In this document: piece after piece, positions 8,302 through 17,193 of the stretch
Layout of the letters: each line of letters opens with the position of its first letter
Numbering within the stretch: position 1 is the stretch's first letter
DNA from: Paenibacillus polysaccharolyticus
GTDB lineage: Bacteria; Bacillota; Bacilli; Paenibacillales; Paenibacillaceae
Length of the DNA: 64,000 nt
Direction: 5' to 3'
Assembly (NCBI RefSeq): GCF_900102085.1
Contig: NZ_FMVM01000011.1
Span: 62,001 to 126,000 of the forward strand
Translations under genes and position numbers: made by a program
The notes under the pieces: generated by a model
What the model was told of the DNA's origin: nothing
Databases searched by the model: none
What the model saw: the letters and a program-made list of their open reading frames with translations, nothing else

Positions 8302-8480
8302 AAGTTGAACTAAAAAATTTACACAATCCACTACGATGACAGAACAACCTTCCAATCGCTGTTATCCCCAGATTTTTTAATTCCCTTTTTAAAGGGGAAA
8401 ATCCGGTGATAAAGGCGACCGCTTCGCTTTCCAGGTTTTTTCTGTCCTCTCCGTTCTCGTGTAAATGAATAGTTTAACTT
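8302..8480. repeat. Long palindromic repeat, copy A
   Basis: The ends are inverted: AAGTTGAACTA at one side and TAGTTTAACTT at the other, with ATTTACAC and GTGTAAAT just inside. The two halves pair imperfectly over the whole ~180 bp (GATGACAGAACAACCT with AGGTTTTTTCTGTCCTC; TCGCTGTTATC with GATAAAGGCGA), with a short central hairpin. Close copies lie at 13.5 kb and 54.5 kb. It has no coding capacity, so it resembles a MITE or REP-like element. It fills the gap between the binding-protein and regulator genes. Confidence 0.8.
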
Positions 8481-8519
8481 TCTATAAGTAACGTAATCCA
8501 AAGCGAACCGCTATTCATA

Positions 8520-10127
8520 TTAATGCTGGTCGCGGTACTCTTGTGGTGTCACGCCGAATTGCCGTTTGAACACTTTGATAAAATACGCCGGGTCCATATA
8601 GCCAATCTCCAAGCTGATCTCATATACTTTCTTGGTTGTGGTGACCAGTTTGTGGCAGGCCCGATCCATACGCAGACGCGCGATATATTCACTGATGCCT
8701 TCGCCAGTCTCGATCTTGTAAATCTTGGACAGATGCGTTGGATGCAGGTTCACATGATCTGCAAGCACACGTAAAGACACGTCCAGATGCAGGTTTTTAT
8801 CGGTAAACTCCTGGATCTTCTTCACGTACTCGGATCGGGTATCCTTGACTTCATTGGACGTGCCTTCCTTAAGTTTGGCGAGTACGCCGAGCGACCATTT
8901 GCGTAGTTTGCCGATGGTGGAGAAGACTTCCCCACTCTGTAGTTGCTCGATCTCACTGCCCATTAGCCCTGCCAGAGTGAGTTTGTTCCGATGAGCCAGG
9001 TTCGTGAAAGCAGCGGTGATGAGAAACCCCGCCTCCATACAGTGTTCCCATGATTCCGACCATTTCTCGTCCAGTTCGGCGCAGACGGCACGTATTTTAT
9101 CTTCGGCGGCATCCCATTGTCCGCTTTCCAGTAGCTGAATGAAGGTAGGCGGTGTGTACAGCACATCCAGCGGACCTTGTGCCGCTGGTGCTTCGACATC
9201 GGTCACCCGCATGACGAATTCACGCTCGTCCCCGACGATCTGGCGGAAATAGGCGGAAGCCTGACGGAAGCGATCATAGATCTGTTCCGGGAAGGTGAAC
9301 CATTCGGTCATGACTATGGAGAGGGAGCCTTTCAGAAACTGTTTTACTTTGGATTGAAGCTGAATGGAGAGCTTCTCCAGAATGGTTTCTTTTCCAATAT
9401 CGCCGCTTCGTTCCTTCAATTGCAGTAAAAATACGACATACCCGTGCTCTTCCTTCACACCCCACACGTGCATAAACTCACCCATAATCTCCTCCGCCAT
9501 GTTGATGATGGCATATTCGATCAGGGTCTGATCATGGCTGTCATAGTGGCCGAACTCATTATCCATGCGTACCAGCATCAGCGCAGCATCCCCGGTGTGG
9601 AAGGGCAGGTCGTAATTGTCCAGTTTGCGCTCCCATTCGCTGGCGGAGAACCGAATTCCCTGTAATGCTTCCAAAAGTAGGCGTCCACGCAAATGCGGCA
9701 AATTCTCGCGCAGGGTAAACTGCGTCCGCGATAGGGAGCTGACAAGCGCCCATTCATTGTTAAGCTGATCGATGGCTTTCTGCACGGCGCCGATTAGTTC
9801 GTCATCTGTTGGCGGTTTGAGCAGGTAGTCCACGGCTTCGTACTGGATGGCTTTCTTGGCATAATCAAATTCGGAGTAGCCGGATAAGAGGATGCATTTT
9901 ATTTTTTTGTCCCGGATGCGGATGCGTTCGATCAGCTCTATGCCTGTCATTTCCGGCATCTGAATGTCCGAGATCACGATATCAATCGGATGGGTTTCAA
10001 TGAGTTGCAGTGCTTCACGAGCGGAGTATGCCCGGTGAACCTGTTCGATCCCGAGCGTATGCCAGGGTTTGGTCATGGACAGGTTATCGACCCAGTGTGC
10101 TTCGTCGTCTACAATGATCATTTGCAT
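8520..10127 (-). CDS. YesN-type response regulator with AraC DNA-binding domain
   Basis: This 535-residue protein has an N-terminal receiver (acidic pair D7-D8, phospho-acceptor Asp54 in ISDIQMP, Lys104 in LLKPP), a long central region of about 300 residues and a C-terminal AraC/XylS domain of about 100 residues with two helix-turn-helix units (VSLRVLADHVNLHPTHLS, then YEISLEIGYMDPAYFIKVFK). It is the regulator partner of the kinase at 11.7-13.5 kb and probably activates the sugar importer genes. Unusually, the kinase and regulator genes are separated by a hydrolase gene on the opposite strand. Confidence 0.92.
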   Translation of the reverse strand: MQMIIVDDEAHWVDNLSMTKPWHTLGIEQVHRAYSAREALQLIETHPIDIVISDIQMPEMTGIELIERIRIRDKKIKCILLSGYSEFDYAKKAIQYEAVDYLLKPPTDDELIGAVQKAIDQLNNEWALVSSLSRTQFTLRENLPHLRGRLLLEALQGIRFSASEWERKLDNYDLPFHTGDAALMLVRMDNEFGHYDSHDQTLIEYAIINMAEEIMGEFMHVWGVKEEHGYVVFLLQLKERSGDIGKETILEKLSIQLQSKVKQFLKGSLSIVMTEWFTFPEQIYDRFRQASAYFRQIVGDEREFVMRVTDVEAPAAQGPLDVLYTPPTFIQLLESGQWDAAEDKIRAVCAELDEKWSESWEHCMEAGFLITAAFTNLAHRNKLTLAGLMGSEIEQLQSGEVFSTIGKLRKWSLGVLAKLKEGTSNEVKDTRSEYVKKIQEFTDKNLHLDVSLRVLADHVNLHPTHLSKIYKIETGEGISEYIARLRMDRACHKLVTTTKKVYEISLEIGYMDPAYFIKVFKRQFGVTPQEYRDQH

Positions 10128-10426
10128 GTTGCTTTGTCTCCTTGCTTGAGGGTTTACACGCTTCTAAGCTGACATGTGTTGCAAGCAGTATATCACACCC
10201 CAATCCGCTTCTCTATGGAAACAGTTCCGTGCACATCTGCCTTTGAAAAAATGGAACGAATATTGAATATTTATGAATAGTATTCCGATATATAGGGTGA
10301 AATTGCAATTGCTAAACTCCTCCTTAGAGAAGTAGGATGAATATGTATGAACGGTAAATCAGCAAGTGGCAATCTTGAAGCCGATGAGGAACTACAGAAA
10401 TACATAAAGAAAAAGATGACAACGAC

Positions 10427-10480
10427 GAAGAAGAAAAAGAAAAAGAAAAAGAAAGAGAAGAAAAGAATAAGAAGAGAAAA
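10427..10480 (+). repeat. Homopurine A/G tract
   Basis: Bases 10427-10467 are all purines, mostly GAAAAA and GAA units, and after one T another 12 purines follow. It lies just before the hydrolase start. Read in the hydrolase frame it would encode a lysine run, which is not part of the known fold. Such slippage-prone tracts can vary in length. Confidence 0.6.
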
Positions 10481-10502
10481 CGTATCATTACGGGGGGATT
10501 AT

Positions 10503-11447
10503 GTGAGTACAACAAATCATTTTAAGTTTAAATCGGACGAAGGAACTCGAATCCATGTGTATAACTGGCTACCTGCCAGTGACACTCAGGTCAAAGGAGT
10601 AGTACAGATCTGCCACGGCATGGCGGAGACGGCCGCTCGGTATGAGCGTTTTGCACTCGAACTGAATCGGAATGGATACATCGTTTACATCCACGACCAG
10701 CGAGGGCATGGCAAGACGGCAGAGGTTGTGGAGAACCTGGGTCATCTGGCAGATCGCGATGGCTTCGAGTGGATGGTGCATGATCTGTATAAACTGACTG
10801 GCATCATTAAGAAGAAGTATCCTGAACTCCCTTTATTTCTGATGGGGCATAGCATGGGTTCTTTCGTAACGCAGCGGTATCTGATGCTCTATGGCGAAGA
10901 GCTGGATGGGGTTATCTTGTCAGGTTCTACGCTGCATGTACGCTTTATTCTTCATGCGGCTGCGCTGTTAACCAAAGAAGAGATTCGTCGCCGCGGCAGA
11001 CGTGTACCCAGTCACCGGATGAACAAGCTGTCCTTCGGCAGTTACAATGATGCGTTCAAGCCTGTCCGCACCGAGTTCGACTGGCTCAGCCGGGATGCGG
11101 AAGAGGTGGATAAATATATCCGTGATCCGTTCTGTGGAACGGTATTTACGGCAGGATTTTTCGCAGACTTTTTCACTGGACTCAAGAAGCTTGGGATCAA
11201 AAACAATCTGAATCTGGTGCGCAAAGATCTGCCGATTCATATCTTCGCTGGAGACAAGGACCCGGTAGGCAGCTTTGGTAAAGGCATTATCCGGCTGTAC
11301 AACGCCTATAAACAGCAGGGCATCGATAACGTGACCTACAAGCTGTATCCGGGCGGGCGGCATGAGATGCTGAACGAAACGAACCGGGACGAAGTTACTG
11401 CGGATATTGTGAGTTGGTTGGATGAGCGGATGAGCAATAAAGTATAG
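10503..11447 (+). CDS. Alpha/beta hydrolase, monoacylglycerol-lipase-like
   Basis: A 314-residue serine hydrolase. It has the HGMAE oxyanion region (about 38-42), the nucleophile elbow GHSMGS with Ser117, an acid in AGDKDPVG and the final histidine in GGRHEML. This is the pattern of Hydrolase_4 (lysophospholipase/monoglyceride lipase-like) enzymes, which cut small esters in the cytoplasm. The frame extends upstream to 10347, but that part is a poly-lysine stretch from a purine tract; GTG 10503 follows GGGGGG and starts where the fold starts. The gene is inserted, in opposite direction, between the kinase and regulator of the sugar importer, so a link to that pathway is possible but unproven. 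Confidence 0.88.
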   Translation: MSTTNHFKFKSDEGTRIHVYNWLPASDTQVKGVVQICHGMAETAARYERFALELNRNGYIVYIHDQRGHGKTAEVVENLGHLADRDGFEWMVHDLYKLTGIIKKKYPELPLFLMGHSMGSFVTQRYLMLYGEELDGVILSGSTLHVRFILHAAALLTKEEIRRRGRRVPSHRMNKLSFGSYNDAFKPVRTEFDWLSRDAEEVDKYIRDPFCGTVFTAGFFADFFTGLKKLGIKNNLNLVRKDLPIHIFAGDKDPVGSFGKGIIRLYNAYKQQGIDNVTYKLYPGGRHEMLNETNRDEVTADIVSWLDERMSNKV

Positions 11448-11530
11448 ACGTAGTGCAAATCGAAAAGAGAAAGCAAGAAGATAGCGAAAAGTGTAGCAAA
11501 GAGGATACGAAGAAAATACCAAGAAGAAGG

Positions 11531-11579
11531 AAAAAACGCCTTTACCGCCGCCACAATGAGCGGTTGGAAGGCGTTTTTT
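11531..11579. terminator. Bidirectional terminator
   Basis: AAAAAACGCCTT (11531-11542) pairs with AAGGCGTTTTTT, with a second small stem inside. It separates the convergent hydrolase and kinase genes. Confidence 0.8.
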
Positions 11580-11674
11580 AGTGCGTACATTAGTGTATGC
11601 AATCGTTACCCAAGGACATTGAGCAACAAATGCGGCGGTCCAGGGTAACGGATACTAGGTTAATCTGTCTTTAT

Positions 11675-13486
11675 CTATCCGCCTGAGTCGTTCCCAGGTT
11701 CCTTGTCAGCTTCTTCGCTCGGAATTTCCCAGACGATTTCGGTGCGGAAGCCGCCGAGTGGAGATGGGCCGAACAAAAGATAGGAATGGTTTCCAAAGGT
11801 GTGAATCATACGCTGATACGTATTCCAGAGACCGCATCCGACTTCCTCTTGTAACGGCTCCAGCATTTCTTGGTTCAACGCTTCGTACTGCTCCGGCGTG
11901 AGACCGGGGCCGTCGTCATCGATATAGATTTTGCCAAAGCCATTCACACTCTCCCCGGTAATACGAATCTCCCCGGATGTATACGATTTTCCGACACCAT
12001 GGATCACCGAGTTCTCAACCATCGGTTGCAACATTAGACGCGGCACCGACTGGGCAAGCATATGCTCCGGAATATCAATGTGATATTCGATTCGGCCGTT
12101 GCGTAGCTTCTGAATATCCAGATAGTTAACGAGCAGCTTGATCTCTTCCTGCAATGAAGAGGTTTCCCGTTCCATCCTGGTGGTGTAGCGATAGTATGCA
12201 CTCAGGTTATGCGCCATAGATACCACGGCTTGCTCGTCCTTCATCTGCGCCATGTTGATGATATAACCGAGACAGTTATATAGAAAATGCGGGTTAATCT
12301 GTGCCTGGAGCTGCTTGAGCGTCGCTTCTCTGGCTCGTATTTTTTCCTGAAAGACATTTTCGATCAGGTCCTGAATCTGGTGAGACATGTCGTTGAAACG
12401 GTGGAACAAGAATGAAAACTCATTCTGGTTGTTGCTGTGCAAACGCACGGAGTAATCCCCTTGCTGTACGCGGCGCAGACCTTTAATCAGTTTCTGGATG
12501 GGGTACTGCACATTGCGATAGAGCAAGATGGACGCGGAAATACCCACAACAAGCAGCAAAATCATACAAACATAGAACAGATTCTGACTCAGCGAGATCG
12601 GCTCCAAAATCTGATACAGCGGCACGACATCGACCAGATGCCAGTCCAAATACGTGGATTTGACGGTGCTGACAAGATAGTTTTTGCCGCCCAACTCCAC
12701 GACATCCTGTGTTGTATCTTCGAGCGAGTGAGTATCCAAATAACGGATCAGGTCACCGGATAACTGCTTGTCCGCGGTGCGGTTCAGAATAGGGGTGTTA
12801 CCTTTGTGATAAAAGAATGGGTCACCCTGTCCGCCTGCTTTGTACGTGTCGAGCATATTCTGGATGTTCTCATGACTAAAGCTGGCTTCAATGACCAGAT
12901 TGCTGCCCGTGAGCATTCCTGGTTGTGCTAATGAATCGGTATAGAACCAGTAAAAGGATTGCATCGCGTCTTTCGAGTCGGTGGAATGATCCCCGTAGGT
13001 CCATTGTCCGCTCATATTTTTTTTCAAATACGCCTCATCATAACCCGTATCGCGGGTGTAGTTCGCAATCACCTCTTTGTTCTGCTGGGAGTACACCGCG
13101 TAGCGGGTAGGCCAGAGATCGGTTACGCCGGTCTGGAGCGTCATTTTCTCCTGAATGATGTATCTCGTCTGCATCTGGTCGTACTTATCCTGCCACAGGT
13201 TCAGACCGTTGAAGGCACGCACATTCGGATCACGCGAGAGAATAAGGCTGAAATCCATCATCTGATTGATGCGCGAATCGATCTGGCTAGACAAAAACGT
13301 GAGCTGCTTGGTGTTCGAGACCTGCAGTTCTTTGCTGACGACATCGTACGTAACGTTGTTCGAATAGGTGTACATGATCAGAATCGGGATGAACAGAATG
13401 ATGATTAACAGGTTGATTTTGGCGAAAAGGCTGAAGCGGGATCGGATTCCTTTTTGAAAAACGTTAAAGCGCTCCCATGTCTGCAT
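11675..13486 (-). CDS. YesM-type sensor histidine kinase
   Basis: The 603-residue kinase has an N-terminal membrane segment (about 27-47), a large extracellular sensing region, a second membrane segment near 305-325, a HAMP linker and the His_kinase domain with the phospho-acceptor His400 in INPHFLYN. The HATPase_c part carries MVENSVIHG and the glycine loops DDDGPGL and GCGLWN. YesM-type kinases pair with YesN AraC-type regulators to control carbohydrate uptake, here the importer on both sides. It is the first gene of the minus-strand set and diverges from the permease operon, with palindromic repeat copy B in between. Confidence 0.92.
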   Translation of the reverse strand: MQTWERFNVFQKGIRSRFSLFAKINLLIIILFIPILIMYTYSNNVTYDVVSKELQVSNTKQLTFLSSQIDSRINQMMDFSLILSRDPNVRAFNGLNLWQDKYDQMQTRYIIQEKMTLQTGVTDLWPTRYAVYSQQNKEVIANYTRDTGYDEAYLKKNMSGQWTYGDHSTDSKDAMQSFYWFYTDSLAQPGMLTGSNLVIEASFSHENIQNMLDTYKAGGQGDPFFYHKGNTPILNRTADKQLSGDLIRYLDTHSLEDTTQDVVELGGKNYLVSTVKSTYLDWHLVDVVPLYQILEPISLSQNLFYVCMILLLVVGISASILLYRNVQYPIQKLIKGLRRVQQGDYSVRLHSNNQNEFSFLFHRFNDMSHQIQDLIENVFQEKIRAREATLKQLQAQINPHFLYNCLGYIINMAQMKDEQAVVSMAHNLSAYYRYTTRMERETSSLQEEIKLLVNYLDIQKLRNGRIEYHIDIPEHMLAQSVPRLMLQPMVENSVIHGVGKSYTSGEIRITGESVNGFGKIYIDDDGPGLTPEQYEALNQEMLEPLQEEVGCGLWNTYQRMIHTFGNHSYLLFGPSPLGGFRTEIVWEIPSEEADKEPGNDSGG

Positions 13487-13519
13487 AAAAAGTCTCCCTT
13501 ATATTCACATCTAACTATA

Positions 13520-13703
13520 TTGTTGAACGTTTTTATTTACACATGTAACGGAGAGGACAGAAAAAACCTGGAAAAGCGAAGCGCTCGCCTTTATCACCGG
13601 ATTTTCCCTTTAAGAAGGGAATCAAAAAAATTTGGGGATAACAGCGATTGAAAGGTTATTCTGCCCTCGGAGTGGCTCGTGTAAATAACACGATTAGTTC
13701 ACC
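13520..13703. repeat. Long palindromic repeat, copy B
   Basis: This is a near copy of the element at 8302-8480 in the opposite orientation. It shares ACGGAGAGGACAGAAAAAAC, CGCCTTTATCACCGGATTTT and GGGGATAACAGCGATTG with copy A, and has terminal GTTGAAC and AGTTCAC. It fills most of the 353-bp gap between the kinase start and the permease start. The kinase-hydrolase-regulator block lies between the two copies. Confidence 0.8.
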
Positions 13704-13713
13704 AATATAGACC

Positions 13714-13724
13714 AAACTAACAAA
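13714..13724 (+). promoter_or_regulatory. Motif shared with the binding-protein promoter
   Basis: AAACTAACAAA lies about 120 bases before the permease start, the same 11 bases as before the binding-protein gene. A TATAGT box follows near 13750. It is a candidate regulator site; not tested. Confidence 0.4.
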
Positions 13725-13839
13725 ACCCTATCCACCCTAACAATGTTATATAGTCAGACCTCGGAATGGCTTGATACTATTTATATCAGAGAAGCCCAAG
13801 ACACACAAAAACTTTTTTTGGGAACAGGAGAAGGTTCAT

Positions 13840-14802
13840 ATGGAGGCTAAAATAGAGGGTCAACGGCTACCGCAGGCGAATGTCGGCAATAAGCTGGAAA
13901 AAAAGAAGAAAAAACGTTACAAACAGCCGTGGATATTGCACTTCATGGTGCTGCCAGCGGCCATTATGGTCTTTATTTTTTCATATATTCCGATGTCAGG
14001 TATTCTAATGGCCTTTCAAGATTACAAACCTGCGAGGGGGTTCACGGGTTCAGAGTGGGTGGGGCTGAAGCATTTCGAGTATATGTGGACCAATGATTAT
14101 TTCCTGCAAATTACGTGGAACACACTATTCTTTGCCTGCTCGAAAATCATCATGAACCTGATCATTCCGTTTATCTTTGCGCTATTGCTCAATGAGGTAC
14201 GGAAGATGGCGCTGAAACGTACGATCCAGACACTGGTGTATCTGCCGCACTTCTTGTCCTGGGTGACGCTGTCCGGTATTCTGATCGACATTCTGGCTCA
14301 GACAGGAATATTGAATCAGTTTCTGGTGTCGGTATTTGGCATCAAACCGATTTTCTTCCTCGGGGACGGCAATTGGTTCCGGTTCACCGTCATTATCAGT
14401 GATGTGTGGAAAGAGTTTGGTTTTAACACAATCATTTTCCTTGCAGCACTGGCGGGCATCAACCCGGCTCTGTATGAGGCGGCTGAAGTGGATGGGGCGG
14501 GGCGCTGGAAACAGACGATGTATATCACTATTCCGGCACTCATTCCCATCGGAATCGTTATTGCTACGCTGGCGCTGGGCAACGTGCTGAACGCCAACTT
14601 TGACCAAATCTTCAACTTGTACAGCCCATTAATCTATCAGCAAGCGGATATCATCGATACGTTTGTGTATCGCGAAGGTCTGCTGAGCGGACAGTTCAGC
14701 TTTGCAACGGCGGTCAATCTGTTCAAATCGGTCATCAGTCTGATCCTCATCGTGATCTCGTACCGACTGGCGTATCGTTTTGCCGGATACCGAATTTTCT
14801 AA
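13840..14802 (+). CDS. Sugar ABC importer permease, LplB-like
   Basis: A 320-residue binding-protein-dependent permease with six membrane segments. The EAA loop, which docks the ATPase, is visible as YEAAEVDGAGRWKQ near residues 220-235. The lysine-rich N-terminus (EKKKKKRYKQPW) faces the cytoplasm. ATG 13840 is chosen because AGGAGAAGG lies just before it; a longer frame begins at 13771 without a good site. It is the first gene of the permease pair and works with the 290-residue permease that follows and the lipoprotein at 6.5 kb. Confidence 0.92.
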   Translation: MEAKIEGQRLPQANVGNKLEKKKKKRYKQPWILHFMVLPAAIMVFIFSYIPMSGILMAFQDYKPARGFTGSEWVGLKHFEYMWTNDYFLQITWNTLFFACSKIIMNLIIPFIFALLLNEVRKMALKRTIQTLVYLPHFLSWVTLSGILIDILAQTGILNQFLVSVFGIKPIFFLGDGNWFRFTVIISDVWKEFGFNTIIFLAALAGINPALYEAAEVDGAGRWKQTMYITIPALIPIGIVIATLALGNVLNANFDQIFNLYSPLIYQQADIIDTFVYREGLLSGQFSFATAVNLFKSVISLILIVISYRLAYRFAGYRIF

Positions 14803-14821
14803 GAAAGGATGATGATGAACC

Positions 14822-15694
14822 ATGTATCATAAAACGTTACCTTATCGCATTTTCAGCATCTTCAACAATGTGTTTCTGACCATCCTTTCGGTGCTCTGCT
14901 TGCTGCCGCTGTATCACTTGCTGATGGTTTCCCTCAGTTCGTCCGCCCCTGCGAATGCAGGGCTCGTGACATTCTGGCCAATTGGATTTACGTTCGAGGC
15001 GTACGCCAAGACGTTTGATAACTCCAACTTCTTGTCCTCGCTCTGGGTATCGGTGGAGCGGACGGTGCTGGGCACCGGGCTTGCACTCATCGTCAATACG
15101 CTTGCGGCGTATGCTCTGTCGAAGGAGACACGTGTGTTCCGCGCTCGTAATGTCTACTTGTGGTATTTTGTGATCACGATGCTGTTCAGTGGGGGGCTGA
15201 TTCCAGGATACATCCTCATTCTGAAGCTTGGTCTGATGAACACGCTGTGGGCGCTCATTCTGCCAGGTCTGGTGGCGGTGTTCAACATCATTCTGTTGTT
15301 GAACTTCTTCCGCACGGTGCCGAAAGATCTGGAGGAGGCCGCATTTATCGATGGCGCAGGTCATTTCCAGTCGTTTATCAAAATTTATTTGCCCGTGTCC
15401 GTGCCGGTTATTGCTACCGTGTCTCTGTTCATGATGGTGGGGCACTGGAATGCATATTTCGACGGGATTATCTACATCCGTGATTCGGAAAAGCTACCTC
15501 TGGCGACATTTATGCAGACGATCATCGTGCAAGGCGACATGACCAAGATGGACCCGCAAGCGATTGCGAACCTGTCCCAACGGACCATCCGGGCGTCACA
15601 AATTTTCATCAGCGCCCTGCCGATCTTGCTCGTTTATCCATTCCTGCAACGTTACTTTGTAAGTGGAATTGTGGTCGGGGCTGTGAAGGAGTAG
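14822..15694 (+). CDS. Sugar ABC importer permease, YtcP-like
   Basis: This 290-residue permease has six membrane segments and an EAA loop (EEAAFIDGAGHFQSF, about 170-184). Its N-terminal pattern (YRIFSIFNNVFLTILSVLCLLPLYH) is typical of the second permease in LplB/YtcP importers. It starts 19 bases after its partner with AGAAAGGATGATG before the ATG, so the two are co-translated. No ATPase gene follows; a shared ATPase elsewhere must power the complex. Confidence 0.92.
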   Translation: MYHKTLPYRIFSIFNNVFLTILSVLCLLPLYHLLMVSLSSSAPANAGLVTFWPIGFTFEAYAKTFDNSNFLSSLWVSVERTVLGTGLALIVNTLAAYALSKETRVFRARNVYLWYFVITMLFSGGLIPGYILILKLGLMNTLWALILPGLVAVFNIILLLNFFRTVPKDLEEAAFIDGAGHFQSFIKIYLPVSVPVIATVSLFMMVGHWNAYFDGIIYIRDSEKLPLATFMQTIIVQGDMTKMDPQAIANLSQRTIRASQIFISALPILLVYPFLQRYFVSGIVVGAVKE

Positions 15695-15788
15695 GGACTT
15701 AAGAATGTAATTGGAATGGCGTTAATTGTGATTGAGAAGTGAAATGCATGTGTAAACTTTTGTTTTCAAGTTATGTGAATGTAACGTG

Positions 15789-15837
15789 AAAAAGAAGCTG
15801 TCAAACTGGGGAAGGCCAGGGAGATAGCTTCTTTTTT
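15789..15837. terminator. Terminator after the permease operon
   Basis: AAAAAGAAGCT (15789-15799) pairs with AGCTTCTTTTT (15826-15836) around a 26-base loop and is followed by T. It also faces the minus-strand gene at 15.85 kb and may serve both. Confidence 0.7.
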
Positions 15838-15852
15838 GTAGTCTTTAACAGA

Positions 15853-16242
15853 TTATCTTGTATTACGTTTCTTCATCCATATCTTGAAGCAACTATACAC
15901 AGTTACGATGATGTTCAACAATAAGAGACCTGAGTATCCGTCCGTAAACTGTGTTCTCTCAATCCACTTGTTCACCATTTCTCCAGAACGAGCTTGTTTT
16001 GCTAAGTAGTTATTAATATCATTCGGATTTATTTCATCGATGTAAATGAGTGGGAACTCCATGCTATTGGGGGAGAAGGCTAGTGGTGGATAAAATTCCA
16101 CCCATTTCTGGCCTGTCCATCGATCATATTTATACTTGAAGTCCGCGCTGGACGCAGATTCAAGATAGTCCCATCTCATAAAACCGAATAGGAGTAGAAT
16201 ACACAGTGTAAAAATGCTAATGATTATACTTTTATTATTCAA
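15853..16242 (-). CDS. Small membrane protein of unknown function
   Basis: A 129-residue protein with a hydrophobic N-terminal segment (about 6-23) and a second one near 101-118, separated by a polar, probably external domain of about 75 residues rich in Tyr, Trp and Asn. A basic tail (KKRNTR) suggests the C-terminus is inside. A ribosome site (AAAGGATG) precedes the ATG. I do not recognise the family. It is convergent with the permease operon. Confidence 0.6.
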   Translation of the reverse strand: MNNKSIIISIFTLCILLLFGFMRWDYLESASSADFKYKYDRWTGQKWVEFYPPLAFSPNSMEFPLIYIDEINPNDINNYLAKQARSGEMVNKWIERTQFTDGYSGLLLLNIIVTVYSCFKIWMKKRNTR

Positions 16243-16455
16243 ATGATCACATCCTTTTTTGGCGCGAACTATATGTACTTCAACTATTGAAACCCAATTG
16301 ATGCTAATGGCGCTGTACCCGTTTTTATTTTACCAGTACTTCCAGTTATATGTAAGTAGATTCTCTCATGCTGAACTAAAATCTCTCCGGTTACCTTTAT
16401 TTGAATAAAATGGTACTATAGGAAAAATAAAAATGAGAGGAGTGGGAAGCTCATT

Positions 16456-17103
16456 ATGATGATGGATTCAAACTCATGGTCTGTGTGCATATCAAGCGAT
16501 GTTGAGTTGAACTTTCTGGTATATGTCGCCAGAGCGTATGGCATATGTAATACGTATTTCCATGAGCACAGTACATGGCCTGACAGGCAGGTTGTTTTAG
16601 CAGATGAGTTACATCAGGAGTTTGAGACAAAGTGGCAAGATTTCTGGAAAGGCAGCATTCAACAAAAAGCGGAAGCAAAAATCAGGCAAACAGCAGTATC
16701 TAAATTTCGATCACAGGCCCAAGTAAAGTTTGCACACCTTAACCATAATCATATATCACCTTTTGTGCTTAATCAGCCTGAATTTGAAACCGTGGAGCAC
16801 GATGGATGGAGAAACGCTTTGATCGAACAATGGCCATCCTTCATCCAGTGGTGGAACATGCCCGCAGGCGGACAAGCTGCGATGCATTACTGGGAAGGTA
16901 AACCGGATGTTATAAGGTATGTTAGGGAGTTTGAGATGGAAACGGACAGGAGAATTCAACCCTTTTATATGAATGTGGATTTAATCTATAACGGTCCAAC
17001 TAGGCCGATTGAGGTTACGGATGAATACGTCATTATGCCGATCAGAACGGAATATTTGATGAAGAAAGACTGGTGGATCGAGAGATTTAGAGAGAAGTAC
17101 TAA
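16456..17103 (+). CDS. Hypothetical cytoplasmic protein
   Basis: A 215-residue soluble protein, rich in Trp (about 11) and aromatic residues. No signal peptide, membrane segment or catalytic motif that I recognise. The start ATG at 16456 follows GAGAGGAGTGGGAAG; a second ATG follows directly. It is followed closely by an acetyltransferase gene, but nothing shows that they work together. Confidence 0.65.
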   Translation: MMMDSNSWSVCISSDVELNFLVYVARAYGICNTYFHEHSTWPDRQVVLADELHQEFETKWQDFWKGSIQQKAEAKIRQTAVSKFRSQAQVKFAHLNHNHISPFVLNQPEFETVEHDGWRNALIEQWPSFIQWWNMPAGGQAAMHYWEGKPDVIRYVREFEMETDRRIQPFYMNVDLIYNGPTRPIEVTDEYVIMPIRTEYLMKKDWWIERFREKY

Positions 17104-17193
17104 GTTGAAGTACTACGATGAACATATCCAAGAGCATGTATGGGGGAATATCTGCAAACAGAAAATAGACATATGCAAGAAAGAGGACTGGAC

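Noticed and set aside
10347..10502. Poly-lysine N-terminal extension of the alpha/beta hydrolase
   Set aside because: It comes from a purine tract. The fold begins at GTG 10503, which has its own GGGGGG site.
14182..15445. Several long minus-strand frames opposite the two permease genes
   Set aside because: They mirror the codon pattern of well-supported permeases, show His/Arg/Gln-rich nonsense composition and lack start signals.
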